The notes: generated from the letters alone by a model not told the origin. Counted from the first letter of the stretch, positions 1 through 10,588 are shown. The stretch: 64,000 nt of DNA from Elysia crispata (GCA_033675545.1 JAWDGP010007163.1:1-64000), one strand, 5' to 3'. Numbers and translations: made by a program.

Positions 1-849
1 TGTATAGTAATGATGTGTGTGCGCGTTCCAACCCCCCACCCTAAAAAATGAAAAACAACAAAAATCCAGAGTTCTTTATTGCCAGCACCGACAGCCTAAC
101 TAAGCTCCAAAGAATTCCGTCAGCTCAGGATGTATGCAAAGCGCTGTGGCCATTATCGTCAACCCTTGTTCATCCTATATTTTCAGGCATCTCGGAGATT
201 GTTAGCGATAATTTAGAAAAAATGAGCCAGATTTTATGACGAACTGTTAGCTTTCCATGATACCAGCTGATGATGACGGTTGCGATCTGGACATTATAAA
301 TCTTGAGCTAACTTGTGAGCCATTGGCTGTGGGAGATGACTTATTCATTTCTGACAGAGTTCGAAATGATTCCCAAGTCATCAAAGAACAGTCGCATGAC
401 AGCTAACCTGCTACTGCTGTACAGGAGAAAACCTGCTGTGATCCCAATCCTTCTGTCTCTTCCAGTGGAGCCCCGAGCACTTCTGGAGTGAACTATCAAA
501 TTGGAACAGAGGGTTGCAGACGAAGTGAAGAAATGTTGCCAGAAGCTGGGAACTGTTTACTACCTGGAGATGATGGAGAAAGTAGCCAGAACGAAGATTA
601 TGGAGAAGAGATCCTTGAAGGTGAAACTGGTTTAGGTGAAAATACGAGAGTACTTAGTGAGAAAGCAATTACAGAGGACCCAAATGGAGATGAAGACAGT
701 GGCGGTCGCAAGAAAAAGCAAATCTAATTGGAAGCAGAATCAGGTATGAAGACTGAGAGAGAAAAAAGGAGAGTTAAAATCTCGGTAGATCGAAGAAAAA
801 TTACATGATACTGGCCAGGTCTTTTAGCAGATACTGCTCTTGTATAAAA
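1..849 (+). other. Possible 5' part of the decayed transposon-type gene; not recognised
   Basis: Short open stretches lie at 48-239 and 488-727, and an acidic open run at 257-403 lies between them, in frames that do not join. The 488-727 piece is rich in Glu, Gly and Asp and ends in a basic run (GGRKKKQI). I recognise no domain. Because recognisable coding remnants of one family begin about 120 bases downstream on the same strand, this may be the low-complexity N-terminal part of that protein, but it could equally be noncoding sequence with chance ORFs. Confidence 0.3.
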
Positions 850-2217
850 TGCGGATACTAGTGCATGGAGTTTGGTGATGATGAAAAAGAGAAGATCTTC
901 AAGTGCGTGTGGAGCCTCATTTGGGGACAGAAAAGAACATATGTAACATCACTAATCGAAAAAAAGATGTGAGCTCGGAGAACCGTTTCACATTGATGAT
1001 GTGTGAGAGACTGGACTCTCAACGAGCGGCCAGCCAGAAATGTGCCAGAGCATGGACTATCATCTGGAAAAGCAGCTAGAGAGTTCTGCGTTGATGAATT
1101 TTTGAACCTTTTACCGCGTTTGCCATCGCACTACTGCAGGTCAAACTCTTCAAAACTGCACCTAGAGCCTTTGTTTATCCAAAGCTGCTTTGCTCACGTC
1201 TACAAACTATCCATCACAAAATGCAACGAAAACAACCAGTGTCCCCTGAGTCGCCAAGTTGTAAGAACGACGAACTTAAATTGGCTCTGTTTCATCCTCG
1301 CAAAAGACCAATGCGAAGTTTGTGTCGTGTGCGACTATGGTAATATTGACGAGCAAGTCTGGTTGATGCATCAGGATCGCAAAGAAGCTGCTCAGAGCGC
1401 CAAATCTGTGGACAAAGAAACGGCGATCACCTCGCTAAACAGGGCTAGAGACAAAACTTTTGTGCGTTGTATGGACTTATAAGCTGTTCTCTTGACACCG
1501 ACAATAAAGGCAGCCTCTCTGTACTATAAAACAAAACTGTGTGTCCATCACTTTACGTTCTACAAACCTCGCCAAAAAGGACGTTTTAGGCTATGTGTGG
1601 CATGAGGGAGAAGGTTAATTGACAGCGAATAACTTTGCGTCATGTGTGACATGCTTTCTAGGAGATAATACTGGATTTTCAAGGTACATTCTGCAAAGCG
1701 ATGGCTGCACCTATCAGAACAGAAACTCCACCTTAGCAAAGGCTCTGATTCATTTTGCTGTCGCGCACAAGGTGGAAGTAGAGCAAAATGTTTTAGGAGA
1801 GGGCCCTAACTAAATGGAGGTCGACTCTGTCCATAGTTGTGTTGAAAGACATTTGGAGAACGCTTCGATCTATTGCCTGCTCAGTATGTGGACAAATTGG
1901 TGTCGGCAAGCACCAAATCCTTTCCTTACCTATTCAAGTATTTGCACCATGATCTTTTTAAAGATTTTACCCACGTCTGCAACTTGAGTTCAGTCTGTCC
2001 TGGAAAAACAGTTGGAGATCCTGCGATGACTGATACGAGATGTAATCATATACCCCCAAACAAAACAATTTCATTTAATCTCAATCACACAAATGAACCG
2101 TATACCTTCCTAAAGTTGAAACCAATCCAGCTAGGATGGAATAAAGGAACCACAACCACTGTACTCCAACTCTCAGAAAATCAAGAAGGGAGAAATAGCA
2201 GCACCTCCATTCTCTGA
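850..2217 (+). pseudogene. Pseudogene of a transposon-associated protein family (DUF7869-like)
   Basis: Reading across three plus-strand frames gives an ordered series of conserved-looking blocks. A SLIWGQKRTYV-type segment lies near 910-950. LPRLPSHYCR lies near 1111-1140. KDQCEVC followed by a YGN turn lies near 1306-1345. LYYKTKLCVHHFTFY and YVWHEGEG lie at about 1520-1614. SDGCTYQNRNST lies near 1700-1735 and MEVDSVHSCVER near 1814-1850. The last piece, 1873-2217, starts with PAQYVDKL. This order, with an SDG-x-x-QN-x-N box and a later ME-x-D-x-x-H box, is what I recall from a widespread family of animal transposon-related proteins carrying a DUF7869-type domain. The family name is from memory. 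The gene is dead: an in-frame TAA follows WHEGEG, TAA separates GEGPN from MEVDSVHS, and several frameshifts are needed to align the blocks. No flanking inverted repeats were recognised. Confidence 0.6.
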
Positions 2218-3175
2218 AAGCCGTGATCCCAGTGGATTATCATCCAGTTTATGACAATTTGTAAACCAAAGTAATAAATTTCTAATCCCATGTTCTTTTG
2301 TGACTTGAAAGGTACTGACAAATTGAGTGCACATGTTTGGCATGATTGGTAATCTATTAAATGTTTGCAATATGACGCCCAGTACAAGCCTGGAGCGTGT
2401 AGGAAAGGACTACGATAACACCCTGTGGTGAATGGGTTGTTGAATTATTACTAAAATAGCTATTTGAATCTAACTAATATTTAAAAGATAATTTTTGAGT
2501 AAAATGACCGTACATAATATGTCTAGCGGTCTGACAAAATGAATGTAGTTACGGACTGAGTCAACAGGAGAAAAATAACAATTTAATTTTATAGAGTAAA
2601 AATTGACGTCACCTGACCCAGCCACAAAAACATTGATACAACATAAAATTAAACTCCATAAAGTAAATAACTGGTAGCTTTTCACACAATATTTTTCTAA
2701 GTATAAAAAAAGTAACTTAAAATAAGTTTTTCTCTTTTTTTTCTCTGAATAATAGAGATTGTAAACATTCATCAAGGTTCTTTGGAGAGCTATAGCTTAA
2801 ATCTTAATCCATATATAAAAAAATAATTCTTTCACCAACGTGACAGGCATTGAAAGACCTTTTCAACTCTGTAATTATCTTCATATCTCTCAAATCCGCA
2901 CCTACACTTATTTTATGAGTCTGCTACACATATTGGTTTCGTCTCTCACCGCTCTTTCAATTAAAAAAAAAGAAAAAAAAAACTAAACCAAAAGAAAAAA
3001 AAAGAAATGGATCAATGAGAGCGCATAGTAAGGGACGAAAAGGCGCACAAACACTCTGGCAATAGTTATAATATTCTTGGGTTTTAATTAAGTGTCCTAA
3101 AATTCATTTAAAATTACGCACTACTACACGCCTGAGATACCAAAAAATAAAATAATAATAAAAAAAATTAATTAT
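2218..3175. other. AT-rich stretch without a recognisable gene
   Basis: This spacer lies between the pseudogene and the left end of the DIRS element. It contains A-rich runs around 2960-3005 and 3146-3175. The minus-strand ORF at 2470-2775 is AT-rich in composition and matches nothing I know. Confidence 0.6.
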
Positions 3176-3245
3176 CATTCTACGGACGCACTTAATATTC
3201 ATTAGGTCACTTGAGATAGGCTGGACACGCCCGTGGAGACTCACT
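3176..3245 (+). repeat. DIRS left inverted terminal repeat
   Basis: The segment starts CATTCTACGGAC and runs through ACGCCCGTGGAG to CTCAC. Its reverse complement matches 10414-10481 with scattered substitutions. Its outer 40 bases are also the reverse complement of 10191-10230, with two mismatches. Confidence 0.85.
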
Positions 3246-4263
3246 TTTGCGTTGGTCCGTCCAGAGGTTCACATTATTTCGCTCTGTGGAGGTCTAGATT
3301 CTAGCGGAAACTTTCTAGAACTTGTTTCAGGTTGAACGTTCTTGTGCTGTTTTTAAACGTTCAAACGCATTTTACTTTCTCTGTTCTTTTTGTTTCTCAT
3401 TATTCATGACGGTGACTCATGTAAGTATCTAAAAATACATTTTTACTTTTTACCCTTCAAGGTCTGGATCTCCCTTATTCAGGGCTGAATGTCACCACCG
3501 CAGCTGGTTTGTGACGTTCAATATTACCACCAATAGATATCCTTGCATGTTAGATATACAATCATATTGCATACCGGTAATTGTTCATTTCATATTCCTC
3601 TGTTTATTACTAACGTTAGGGATACGAAAGTTAAAATGCTGATGATCTGTGTCTTTGGGTCTTGACTGCTTGTTTGAGTTCAACTATAACGACAATCAAT
3701 TTAACAGGATCGCTTGGATCTTTTCTTTATGTTTCATTAAGCTTTGATCATCAAAATATTATGCAATGTACACGAAATCTATGTTTAATCACTTGCCCCG
3801 TCGCAAAACCAGAGGTGCATATGGAATCGAAAATCAGAAAGTCTACAGAGTTTCATTCTTTCTGCCGCTCTTTCTCTCTTTTTCACCGGCACCCTTGTTG
3901 GAGTCTTAATTTTCTCTCTTCCTTTCCTCGCAAAGCCATTAACAGTTATTATTTTCTCACGATAGCGAAAGAGCTCAGGTATCACACCTTGTAGAGGAGA
4001 CAAAGACATGTGTGCGTTTGTCTTCAGTGACCTCCACACAGCCCGTGCAATTCGTTATCAGAATGGTCAACTAGGGACAAGCCCGTCACATTGCCGCCCG
4101 GTGACTTGAACGTGAGACGGCATTTTACAGTCCCTCAAGGGGAAACTTTCAATACCAACATGTTTGAGGTGATCAGCAATTTAGCTTTATGATTTTGCCA
4201 AAGCAAATGAGCTTGCGGTTGGTGAAGTTCCTATCATACGCAGGCACACACACAGAGAGAGAG

Positions 4264-4308
<45 letters not shown>

Positions 4309-4549
4309 AAAGAAGTGTCTGATACAAGCCCCATAGACTGACACTTGACCTTGGTTTCTTTCCTATTTCAATTTACAACACAACTGGACCTGTCTTTCTC
4401 TCTCTCTCTCTCTCTCCCTCAGTGTTTCAACTGATTAAGAGCTGCAATCTTTTAAACATAACAACTATAACACATGTATTTGCTTACAACACTTGTAATG
4501 CTTGTTGAATGTATGACTACAAGAGGCAATTTCATATTAGTACAACCGA
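3246..4549 (+). other. DIRS 5' internal region, no recognised coding block
   Basis: An ATG at 3407 is followed by a donor-like GTAAGT at about 3421, which could be a short leader exon; this is inference only. A GA dinucleotide tract interrupted by CA steps occupies about 4246-4303 and a short CT tract lies near 4395-4420. The ORFs at 3662-3994 and 3785-4039 on opposite strands overlap each other and match nothing known to me. Confidence 0.5.
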
Positions 4550-5480
4550 TTTAAATGCACCAGTTAAAAAAAAAAAAGAAAAAAAAGTGCTTCCGAATAC
4601 TACATTTTCTGTGCTTCGGAACATAAAAGTGTGAAAGAAAGAAAATGCACCAGTTGTCTAAACTGGCCCGTATGCTACAGCTTATGTGCTTCGGGAAAAA
4701 AATGTGCAAGTCACTCACTTGTCTGAACTGCTTCCGAATGCTACATCTGCTGAGCTTCGGAATTTAAAAAAAAATGCTTTCGAATGCTACATCTTCTGTG
4801 CTTCGGAACATAAAAGAGTGAAAGAAAGAAAATGCACCAGTTATCTAAACTGCCCCGAATGCTACAGCTTAAATGTGCTTCGGATAAAAAAAAAAGTGCA
4901 ATTCAATCGGTTGTCTAGACTGCTTCGAATGCTACATCTGTGCTTCGGAACATAAAAAAAGTGAAAGGAAGCAAATGCACCGGTTGCTAAATTGCCCCGA
5001 ATGCTACAGATTATGTGCTCCGGACCTGAAACATTCATGTTAATCAGATGTTTAAACTGGTCCAATCAACCAATGGTTTAACCTACTTCCTATTACTGCA
5101 GCTTGTATATATGTGCTTCGAATAAAACCATGTTATTCAGTCAGTTGTATAAATTATGTCCGTATGCTATGGCTTATGTGCTTCGGTTAGAAACATGCTT
5201 TTTAATCAGCTGTATAATTTACTTCCGATTGCTACGTCTTCTGTGCTTCAGATAATAACATGCTATTCAATCAGTTGTTTATACCGTTACCGAATGGTCC
5301 AGCTTAACTGCTTCAGTTAGCAGCTCACAATTCAATCATTGTTTAAACTGAATTAGAAGGCTACATGTTTTAATGCTGTGTGATAAACATGCAATGTCAT
5401 CAGCCGTGTAGTAAATTGCCTTTAAATGCTAAAGCTTATATACTTTGGTAAAATCATAAAGCTAAATTGCTCCTCGATGC
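4550..5480 (+). repeat. Decaying tandem repeat of roughly 60-70 bp inside the DIRS element
   Basis: About a dozen degenerate copies are visible, each containing a core like GAATGCTACA, a short spacer and TGTGCTTCGGA, followed by an A-rich part and a TTGTCTAAACTG-like block. The first copies (about 4590-5030) are the most alike and alternate between two subtypes; copies to the right become progressively more diverged. The core is a near palindrome (CCGAA ... TTCGG) that could fold into a hairpin. The array lies between the left terminal repeat and gag. Confidence 0.75.
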
Positions 5481-6074
5481 CTCATATTTTATGCTTCAGA
5501 ACGAATGAAATGAAACATGAATAATTCTAAATAATGCAACCTACTTGCCTAAAAGAAACTTTTGAAGAGATTGAATTGCTCTGTTGACAAAAGAATAATC
5601 ATTCTGGTTGCTTATTTCACAGGTGCAATAGAGCTCATTAAAACTTGTCTCGACGTAACGTGCCACTTCATCTAGTGACTGAGCATGGAAGAAGGCTGCG
5701 ATTTATGTATTTCGGGAAAACCTTGGTTGATTAAGAAAGGTTTAGAGGCTACAAGATTGTTCTCTAACATAAAATTCTTTGTTGTAATTTTCAGATATGG
5801 AGATTATACGAACAGAGGCAGACCGTCAACTATAACAGTCCTGCCTTAATGCTTTCAATCTTATCACGTCCCAATAATGCTTTTTGCCTATCCGGGGTTT
5901 GATGAATTAATAAATACGTTACATTTGTGTTGTGGTAGAAGCATGGATAAAGAACTATGAGTAATTCAGCTGTTCTCTTCAGTATATAAATCTCTATACT
6001 TTATATATTTGCTCGGTTTTATTGTTGTTATTATTGTTATTGTCATAAGGAATTGAGCTTTCTGGTCTTCATCA
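5481..6074 (+). other. DIRS internal sequence, no recognised feature
   Basis: AT-rich sequence between the tandem repeats and the first gag-like frame. I see no coding block or clear control signal. Confidence 0.5.
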
Positions 6075-6849
6075 TGGTGGAGCTGCATCAGGAGCTGCAA
6101 AGAATCGAGGAACACTTATCCCTTGTAACGAGAATGTTACATGTGGTCGCATAATTAATAGAATCATTTGATGTCAATGAAGAATGTAAACAAGACACAG
6201 ACCCAGGGCTTATGCATACTTATTTTCCTCAAAACACAACCCTTGTTGTGCCCCAACATTCCTGTCCCATACCTCATCTTCTGGCATCAGGCGACGCACC
6301 CCCCCCCCCCCCAAAGTGGGCCCGGCGGTGCCTCAATCAGAAATGCTGCATTTTAACTTATCCGCTAACTCGGATAGCATCCCTGTCCTACGACCACTGA
6401 CAGGTGTATTCAAGGTGGGTCAGATTGAAATCAATCATGATGTAGCAGAAACTATCAAGAAAGTCCTGGCCCACCGACTTGATAAAGAGATGAGAGCAAA
6501 TTTGGATGCTGATGTCAGGCTTTTTCTCCAACTATGAGCGGATATTAGAACTGGAGTGAAACCCCCAATCTACCAACAAATATCCTCAGCTGTCAAAGGG
6601 CATGACAAGGGCCTGCAGAATGTCCAGAAAATTCTTTTGCAAAGCCCTGGCACAAGCCTGGTCGAAAGCAGGTGACCATAGCAGCACTTTTCCTTCTACG
6701 CAACAGCTGCTCACAGGGGCCCTCGGCGTATATGACAATGCTTCGCACCAGCCAGACAAGAGCTGGTAGCGCGCCTTTAGACATACCCAGAGGAAAAAAT
6801 TTAGGCCCAGTGAGTTTAAATCAAACGTAATTGAAACTGAGGCTATGAG
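6075..6849 (+). pseudogene. DIRS gag pseudogene
   Basis: The region may begin with the ATG at 6075 (MVELHQELQRIEEHL), which runs into a stop. A C-homopolymer lies at 6299-6312. The frame at 6316-6537 gives a segment ending RLFLQL before a stop. It is followed by PPIYQQISSAVK and GLQNVQKILL at about 6570-6640. GALGVYDNASHQ appears in another frame at about 6716-6751. An internal block of this type (a structured run with LQ-x-x-Q, then a LLGxAxxQ-like box) is the pattern I associate with DIRS Gag proteins, which package the RNA. Several stops and at least two frame changes make it non-functional. The start is uncertain. Confidence 0.6.
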
Positions 6850-6939
6850 GAAACACTAGACTTATAGATTTAGAAGAGAAAATCATCATTGAGATAATTA
6901 TGCGCACTGAAGTTGGAGACTTTATTCATACTGTTTTTC

Positions 6940-8020
6940 TTTTTTCTAAGGGGGGAGAGCACTTTAGTGTCTGATGATAGGAAGTTTAGGATGAATCTTA
7001 ATGTCAAGTAACCCAACAAATATGTTTTATCTAGTCAGTTTAAGATGAAAACTCTTGATACGTGTCCTTCAGTAGATGCGAAACAACTGATACATGACCA
7101 GTTTAGATTTAAAGGATGCTTATTTTACGCTTCCTATTCATGAATGCAGCACAAAGTTTGAATTTCACAAAATCACATACACTTTTCATGCAATACCGCA
7201 AAGTTTTAAAGATTCATTAAGGGTCTTCATCAAAATCATGAAACCTGTCCTGGATTATTTTAGGTTACAGGCATACATTTTACGGTTTACATTGATGATT
7301 TATACCTTCAGGGCGCCTCCTTTGATACATGCAAAGAACGTACAGTACACTAGATCGCTCATCCAATCTTTCGGATTCACATTTCAGACACATCCTCTCC
7401 TATTCTAAGCCAAACTTTATTCCACTTGGGGTTGGTATTAGACTCTAGAGCCATGATGGTATCATTGGGCAAAGCGAAAAAGAACATACTGGCGAGCCTC
7501 ACCAATAAGACGCCCATTAAACCGTCAACTGGCAAGATTAATTGGCTCACTGACAGCAGTTCCTTAGGGCCAGTTATTTCACAGAGATATGGCAATGACG
7601 AAAATACAAGCCTTAAAACATCAGTTTTATAATTTTGATCAATGCATCACACCAGAATGTAAGACTGAAATGTGGTGGTGACCCCCTGAGAGAATCAGTT
7701 CCACAAAACCAGGGAGCATGCCTAACCCTCATTTTTTCTTGAATACAGACTCCTGCACATTGGAATAAGGGGCACACCTAGGCAATTCAGACACTAGTCA
7801 GTAGTTTTGGTTCAACACAAACCATAAATTGCACAGCAATGCTTTAGAACTCAAAGCAGTTCTCATGGGATCGCAAAGCCTTTGCAGCCAGTTTTATAAC
7901 TGCCACATTCTTGTTCATATCCGTGGCATCCCACTCTTCAGACCATGCTAATCGGCTCAGCTATCATGTTAAACTCTCCTCTCTTTGATTCACCCCAGGA
8001 AACCCATCGAGAGAGACACC
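6940..8020 (+). pseudogene. DIRS reverse transcriptase / RNase H pseudogene
   Basis: Readable RT blocks include RKFRMNLNVK near 6980-7010, the SLDLKDAYFTLPIH palm block at 7097-7140 with its catalytic Asp, and the YIDD box at 7288-7299, which sits in a different frame from the preceding block. LVLDSRAMMVSLGKAKK follows at about 7430-7480. The RNase H part follows: a TDS box with the catalytic Asp at 7748-7750, GAHLGN near 7770, and ALELKAVLMGSQSLCSQ near 7842-7892. A degenerate IHPRKP/IERDTR-like end lies near 7988-8025. The wording of the LDLKDAY, YIDD, FLGLVLDSR and LELKAV blocks is closer to DIRS-type than to gypsy-type RT. In-frame stops and frameshifts occur throughout. No methyltransferase domain follows. 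Confidence 0.8.
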
Positions 8021-8089
8021 CGATAGCTGATAGACTACACATGATGACTTGTCTCATTTCAGGCAGAAATTAGCCAAGGAAATGGCGTA

Positions 8090-8920
8090 GAGCAAAAAGT
8101 GTTACACCATTACGCCAGCCTGAGGAAATTCTACACACTAACAATATAAAAGTGATTTCATAACATTTGTCATCTCAGACAAAAGGACTCAGGATCAGGG
8201 GGCGCAAAGTTATTGATGTACTTTCTGCAATATATGGTAGATAACGGATACAGCTACAGTGGTATCAATTCTGCTTAGTCAACAGTGTCCCCCTTAGTTG
8301 ACATTGACTGAAAAAGTAGACAACTATTGAAATTGTTTATGAAAGGTGAGTTTCACCAACACTCCCTCCCCCCCAAATACCTAAAATATAAAAGCATTTT
8401 TTGGATGTTTCAGTAATTCTGAATTACATTAAATCCTTCTGGGGATGATATCGATTTGCCTTAGCGTAGACATTATCTCAAACCGACCATGCTTATTGCT
8501 CTCACAACTCGGCAACGGGTGCAAACCATCGCATCACTTTATTTAACTTCTTTGTCTGTACTAAGTAAGGAGCATCTCTTGCGCTAGATGATCTTCTAAA
8601 CACAGCATCACCACAGAGTAGGAACTTTTTATTTGACTCGCACAAAAGATTGTCTGATAAATAATTATTTGGTGAGTGTAATCTCTCCGACGTAAGACAG
8701 TTAGTCTCAAGACTTTCAGTAAATGGTTCAAAGTCTTCAAACAGCTCCTGGCAGAGGAAAGGATTGATACGGTTAAGTACTCCGCACACAGTAGCCGGGC
8801 TGCTGTGGCCACAAAGGCTGCGGTTAACTCAGATACCGCCTATGTTTTACCTTCGATTGGATGGAAGTCTTCGCAGACTTTTGAACGTTTTTCACCGCAA
8901 ACCCAGGGAGTTGGCAATAA
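8090..8920 (+). pseudogene. DIRS tyrosine recombinase (YR) pseudogene
   Basis: The N-terminal SAM-like part is seen near 8210-8275 (NGYSYSGINSA) and the FMKG block near 8335-8348. The catalytic part opens with TMLIALTTRQRVQTI near 8487-8530, containing the first active-site arginine. A degenerate middle leads to KWFKVFKQLLAEERID near 8720-8770. Then comes the H-x-x-R box HSSRAA, with His at 8787-8789 and Arg at 8796-8798. The final block WKSSQTFERF lies at 8862-8891; family members usually have a tyrosine directly after this F, but here the codon 8892-8894 is TCA (Ser). At least one frameshift separates the first Arg box from the H-x-x-R box, and stops are frequent. In DIRS elements this enzyme integrates the circular DNA copy. 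Confidence 0.8.
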
Positions 8921-10190
8921 CATAATGACGCGACTCAGGTAGCGGACGCAGCTTGTTTTGATGCAGCGGTTATGAGCAGTGATAATCTTGAATAAACCAT
9001 GACATCGTTAGTAGTTGATGTGAATGATGATTATACATTGATTTGAAAGATTAGATCATTGAATCTAAATTTCTAGATCATTAATTTACTTTGATCCTGA
9101 TATATCGATCTGATAGACTAGGCTGGTCAAATCCAAATACAGTGGGCATCAACACAACTCTCCTCTCTGTACTTTGCCTACTGCTGCCTCACACGCAGAA
9201 CAGTTCTATGCCATAACTAGAAACCTCATAGCGATAGGAGACTCTACGTTTTAAGAGCCGAATGCAATGTCATGCTTTTTCTATTACTGGACTTTAATCC
9301 TGTGGCTAAATTTAGTTATATCAAAAATTATATCTTACGAGTTTTTAGTACTATAGCAGATTCTGCTAATTCCCATGCAACGTCATGATGTTTCCACATC
9401 AATAATTCTGGTCCAATATGTCCTGTAAGCTACACATTGAGGCCACCCTTTGCTTACATCAATATATCTTATAACTTAATTCTGCTACATCCGAATTCTG
9501 CTAATTCCCATGCAGCGTCGTGATGTTTCCAAACTGATGCATTGTGGACCAATATGTCCTGTGAGCTGCACATTTATGTACTACCTCACTTATATCGTCT
9601 TATTTTCAATTAATCCAGCATATTCCGGCGAGGCTAAATAAATGCTATGTCATGATGTCTTATAAGAAAGTTAATGTAAAGTGTGAATTTGGCATTTATG
9701 TCACTTCTCTTTTGTACCTAGATATACTATATACTAGGTTAATACATTGGCACACGACATGCTTTTACGGCGTTTTACACATAATGTTTCAACTGATTGA
9801 TGGATTACTGGTGGCATGTGTACACACGTCTTAGCCGAAGATTATAAATTTATACCAGTCTACTTGAATATTAATCTGTTTCCAATTTAATGCTTATGAC
9901 CCATGATGTTCACTATCTGATCTTCAGTATTGAACTTTTCATTTCCTTTTTCGTTCAATATGAACGCATATTTTCTATTATCGTATCATGATGACTTTGT
10001 ATATAAATATATTCTTATATCTTCTGATATAGTTATCTGATAGTTTATTCTGCAATCTTAACATCTCAACGACATGTGATTCTGGACCCCATTACAACTT
10101 AATTATGTGAAACGCATTTTTTCACACGATGTGGACAGTGGCACATTGCCCTGATAGTATAAGTTGTGTTAACTATTATGTCTTTGAAGT
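8921..10190 (+). repeat. DIRS 3' internal region with a ~135-bp tandem repeat
   Basis: The segment 9359-9440 (TTCCCATGCAACGTCATGAT, later CCAATATGTCCTG) recurs at 9494-9575 with few changes, giving a period of 135 bp. A weaker third copy lies near 9630-9657 and a possible fourth near 9250. No coding block was recognised; the 60-codon ORF at 9652-9834 overlaps the repeat and looks accidental. This spacer separates the YR remnant from the internal complementary region. Confidence 0.6.
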
Positions 10191-10306
10191 CTCAAGTGAC
10201 CTCATGAATATTAAGTGGGTCCGTAGAATGGAAAGGTAAACGATACTTACCAAGTTGAAGTTTGCTGTATATTCTACGGACCCATTAATATTCATCGAGG
10301 TCAATT
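10191..10306 (+). repeat. DIRS internal complementary region (ICR)
   Basis: The left half, 10191-10230, is the reverse complement of the element's left end (3176-3215) with two mismatches. The right half, about 10226-10306, is the reverse complement of the right end (10445-10525) with three mismatches. Both halves contain the terminal motif GTCCGTAGAAT or its complement, so 10193-10227 and 10271-10305 can also pair with each other around a 43-base loop. An ICR that complements the two joined ends is the hallmark of DIRS elements, in which it is proposed to align the ends for circle formation. Confidence 0.85.
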
Positions 10307-10413
10307 GCCCTCCCTTATCTAATTTGATTGCACCCTCCCGTACGTATTTGTCTGTAATGATATGTCAGCATCATAGACCACATTAGAATCATAATAGTTA
10401 ACAACTTTAAAGT
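10307..10413 (+). other. Spacer between ICR and right terminal repeat
   Basis: About 107 bases of AT-rich DNA with no recognisable signal. Confidence 0.5.
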
Positions 10414-10525
10414 GTGAGCCTCCACGGGCGTGACCAGCCTATCTCAATTGACCTCGGTGAATATTGATGGGTCCGTAGAATATACAGCAAACTTCAATTT
10501 GGTAAGTATCGTTTACCTTTCCATT
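10414..10525 (+). repeat. DIRS right inverted terminal repeat with terminal extension
   Basis: 10414-10481 is the inverted counterpart of the left repeat. A further 44 bases (10482-10525) are absent from the left end but present in the ICR. In DIRS elements the right repeat is known to carry a short extension beyond the left one. The extension contains TTGGTAAGTATCG, which resembles a splice donor. Confidence 0.85.
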
Positions 10526-10588
10526 AAAATCTGTCTTCAGTGTTCGTCTATGAATCGAACGTAATGTCACAATAAAACAATGAAGATT

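Larger units (their letters stand above)
3176..10525 (+). mobile_element. DIRS-type (tyrosine recombinase) retrotransposon, full length, decayed
   Basis: The element is delimited by inverted terminal repeats (3176-3245 and 10414-10525) and an internal complementary region (10191-10306). Between them, in order on the plus strand, are remnants of gag, reverse transcriptase with a YIDD box, RNase H and a tyrosine recombinase. DIRS elements replicate through a circular DNA and integrate with a recombinase rather than a DDE integrase, so they lack target-site duplications; none is seen here. The total length is about 7.35 kb, inflated by tandem repeats at 4.55-5.48 kb and 9.2-9.7 kb. No N6-adenine methyltransferase domain, present in some DIRS lineages, was recognised between RNase H and the recombinase, where there are only about 200 bases. 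All coding parts carry stops and frameshifts, so the copy cannot be autonomous. The CATT at the left edge recurs at the right edge and at the junction inside the internal complementary region, so end positions are uncertain by a few bases. Confidence 0.85.

Noticed and set aside
2470..2775. 101-codon minus-strand ORF
   Set aside because: AT-rich composition with aromatic and Leu-rich translation, no motif and no neighbouring exon signal.
8502..8812. Minus-strand ORFs of 83-95 codons
   Set aside because: They are antisense to the recombinase remnant, whose motifs explain the plus strand.
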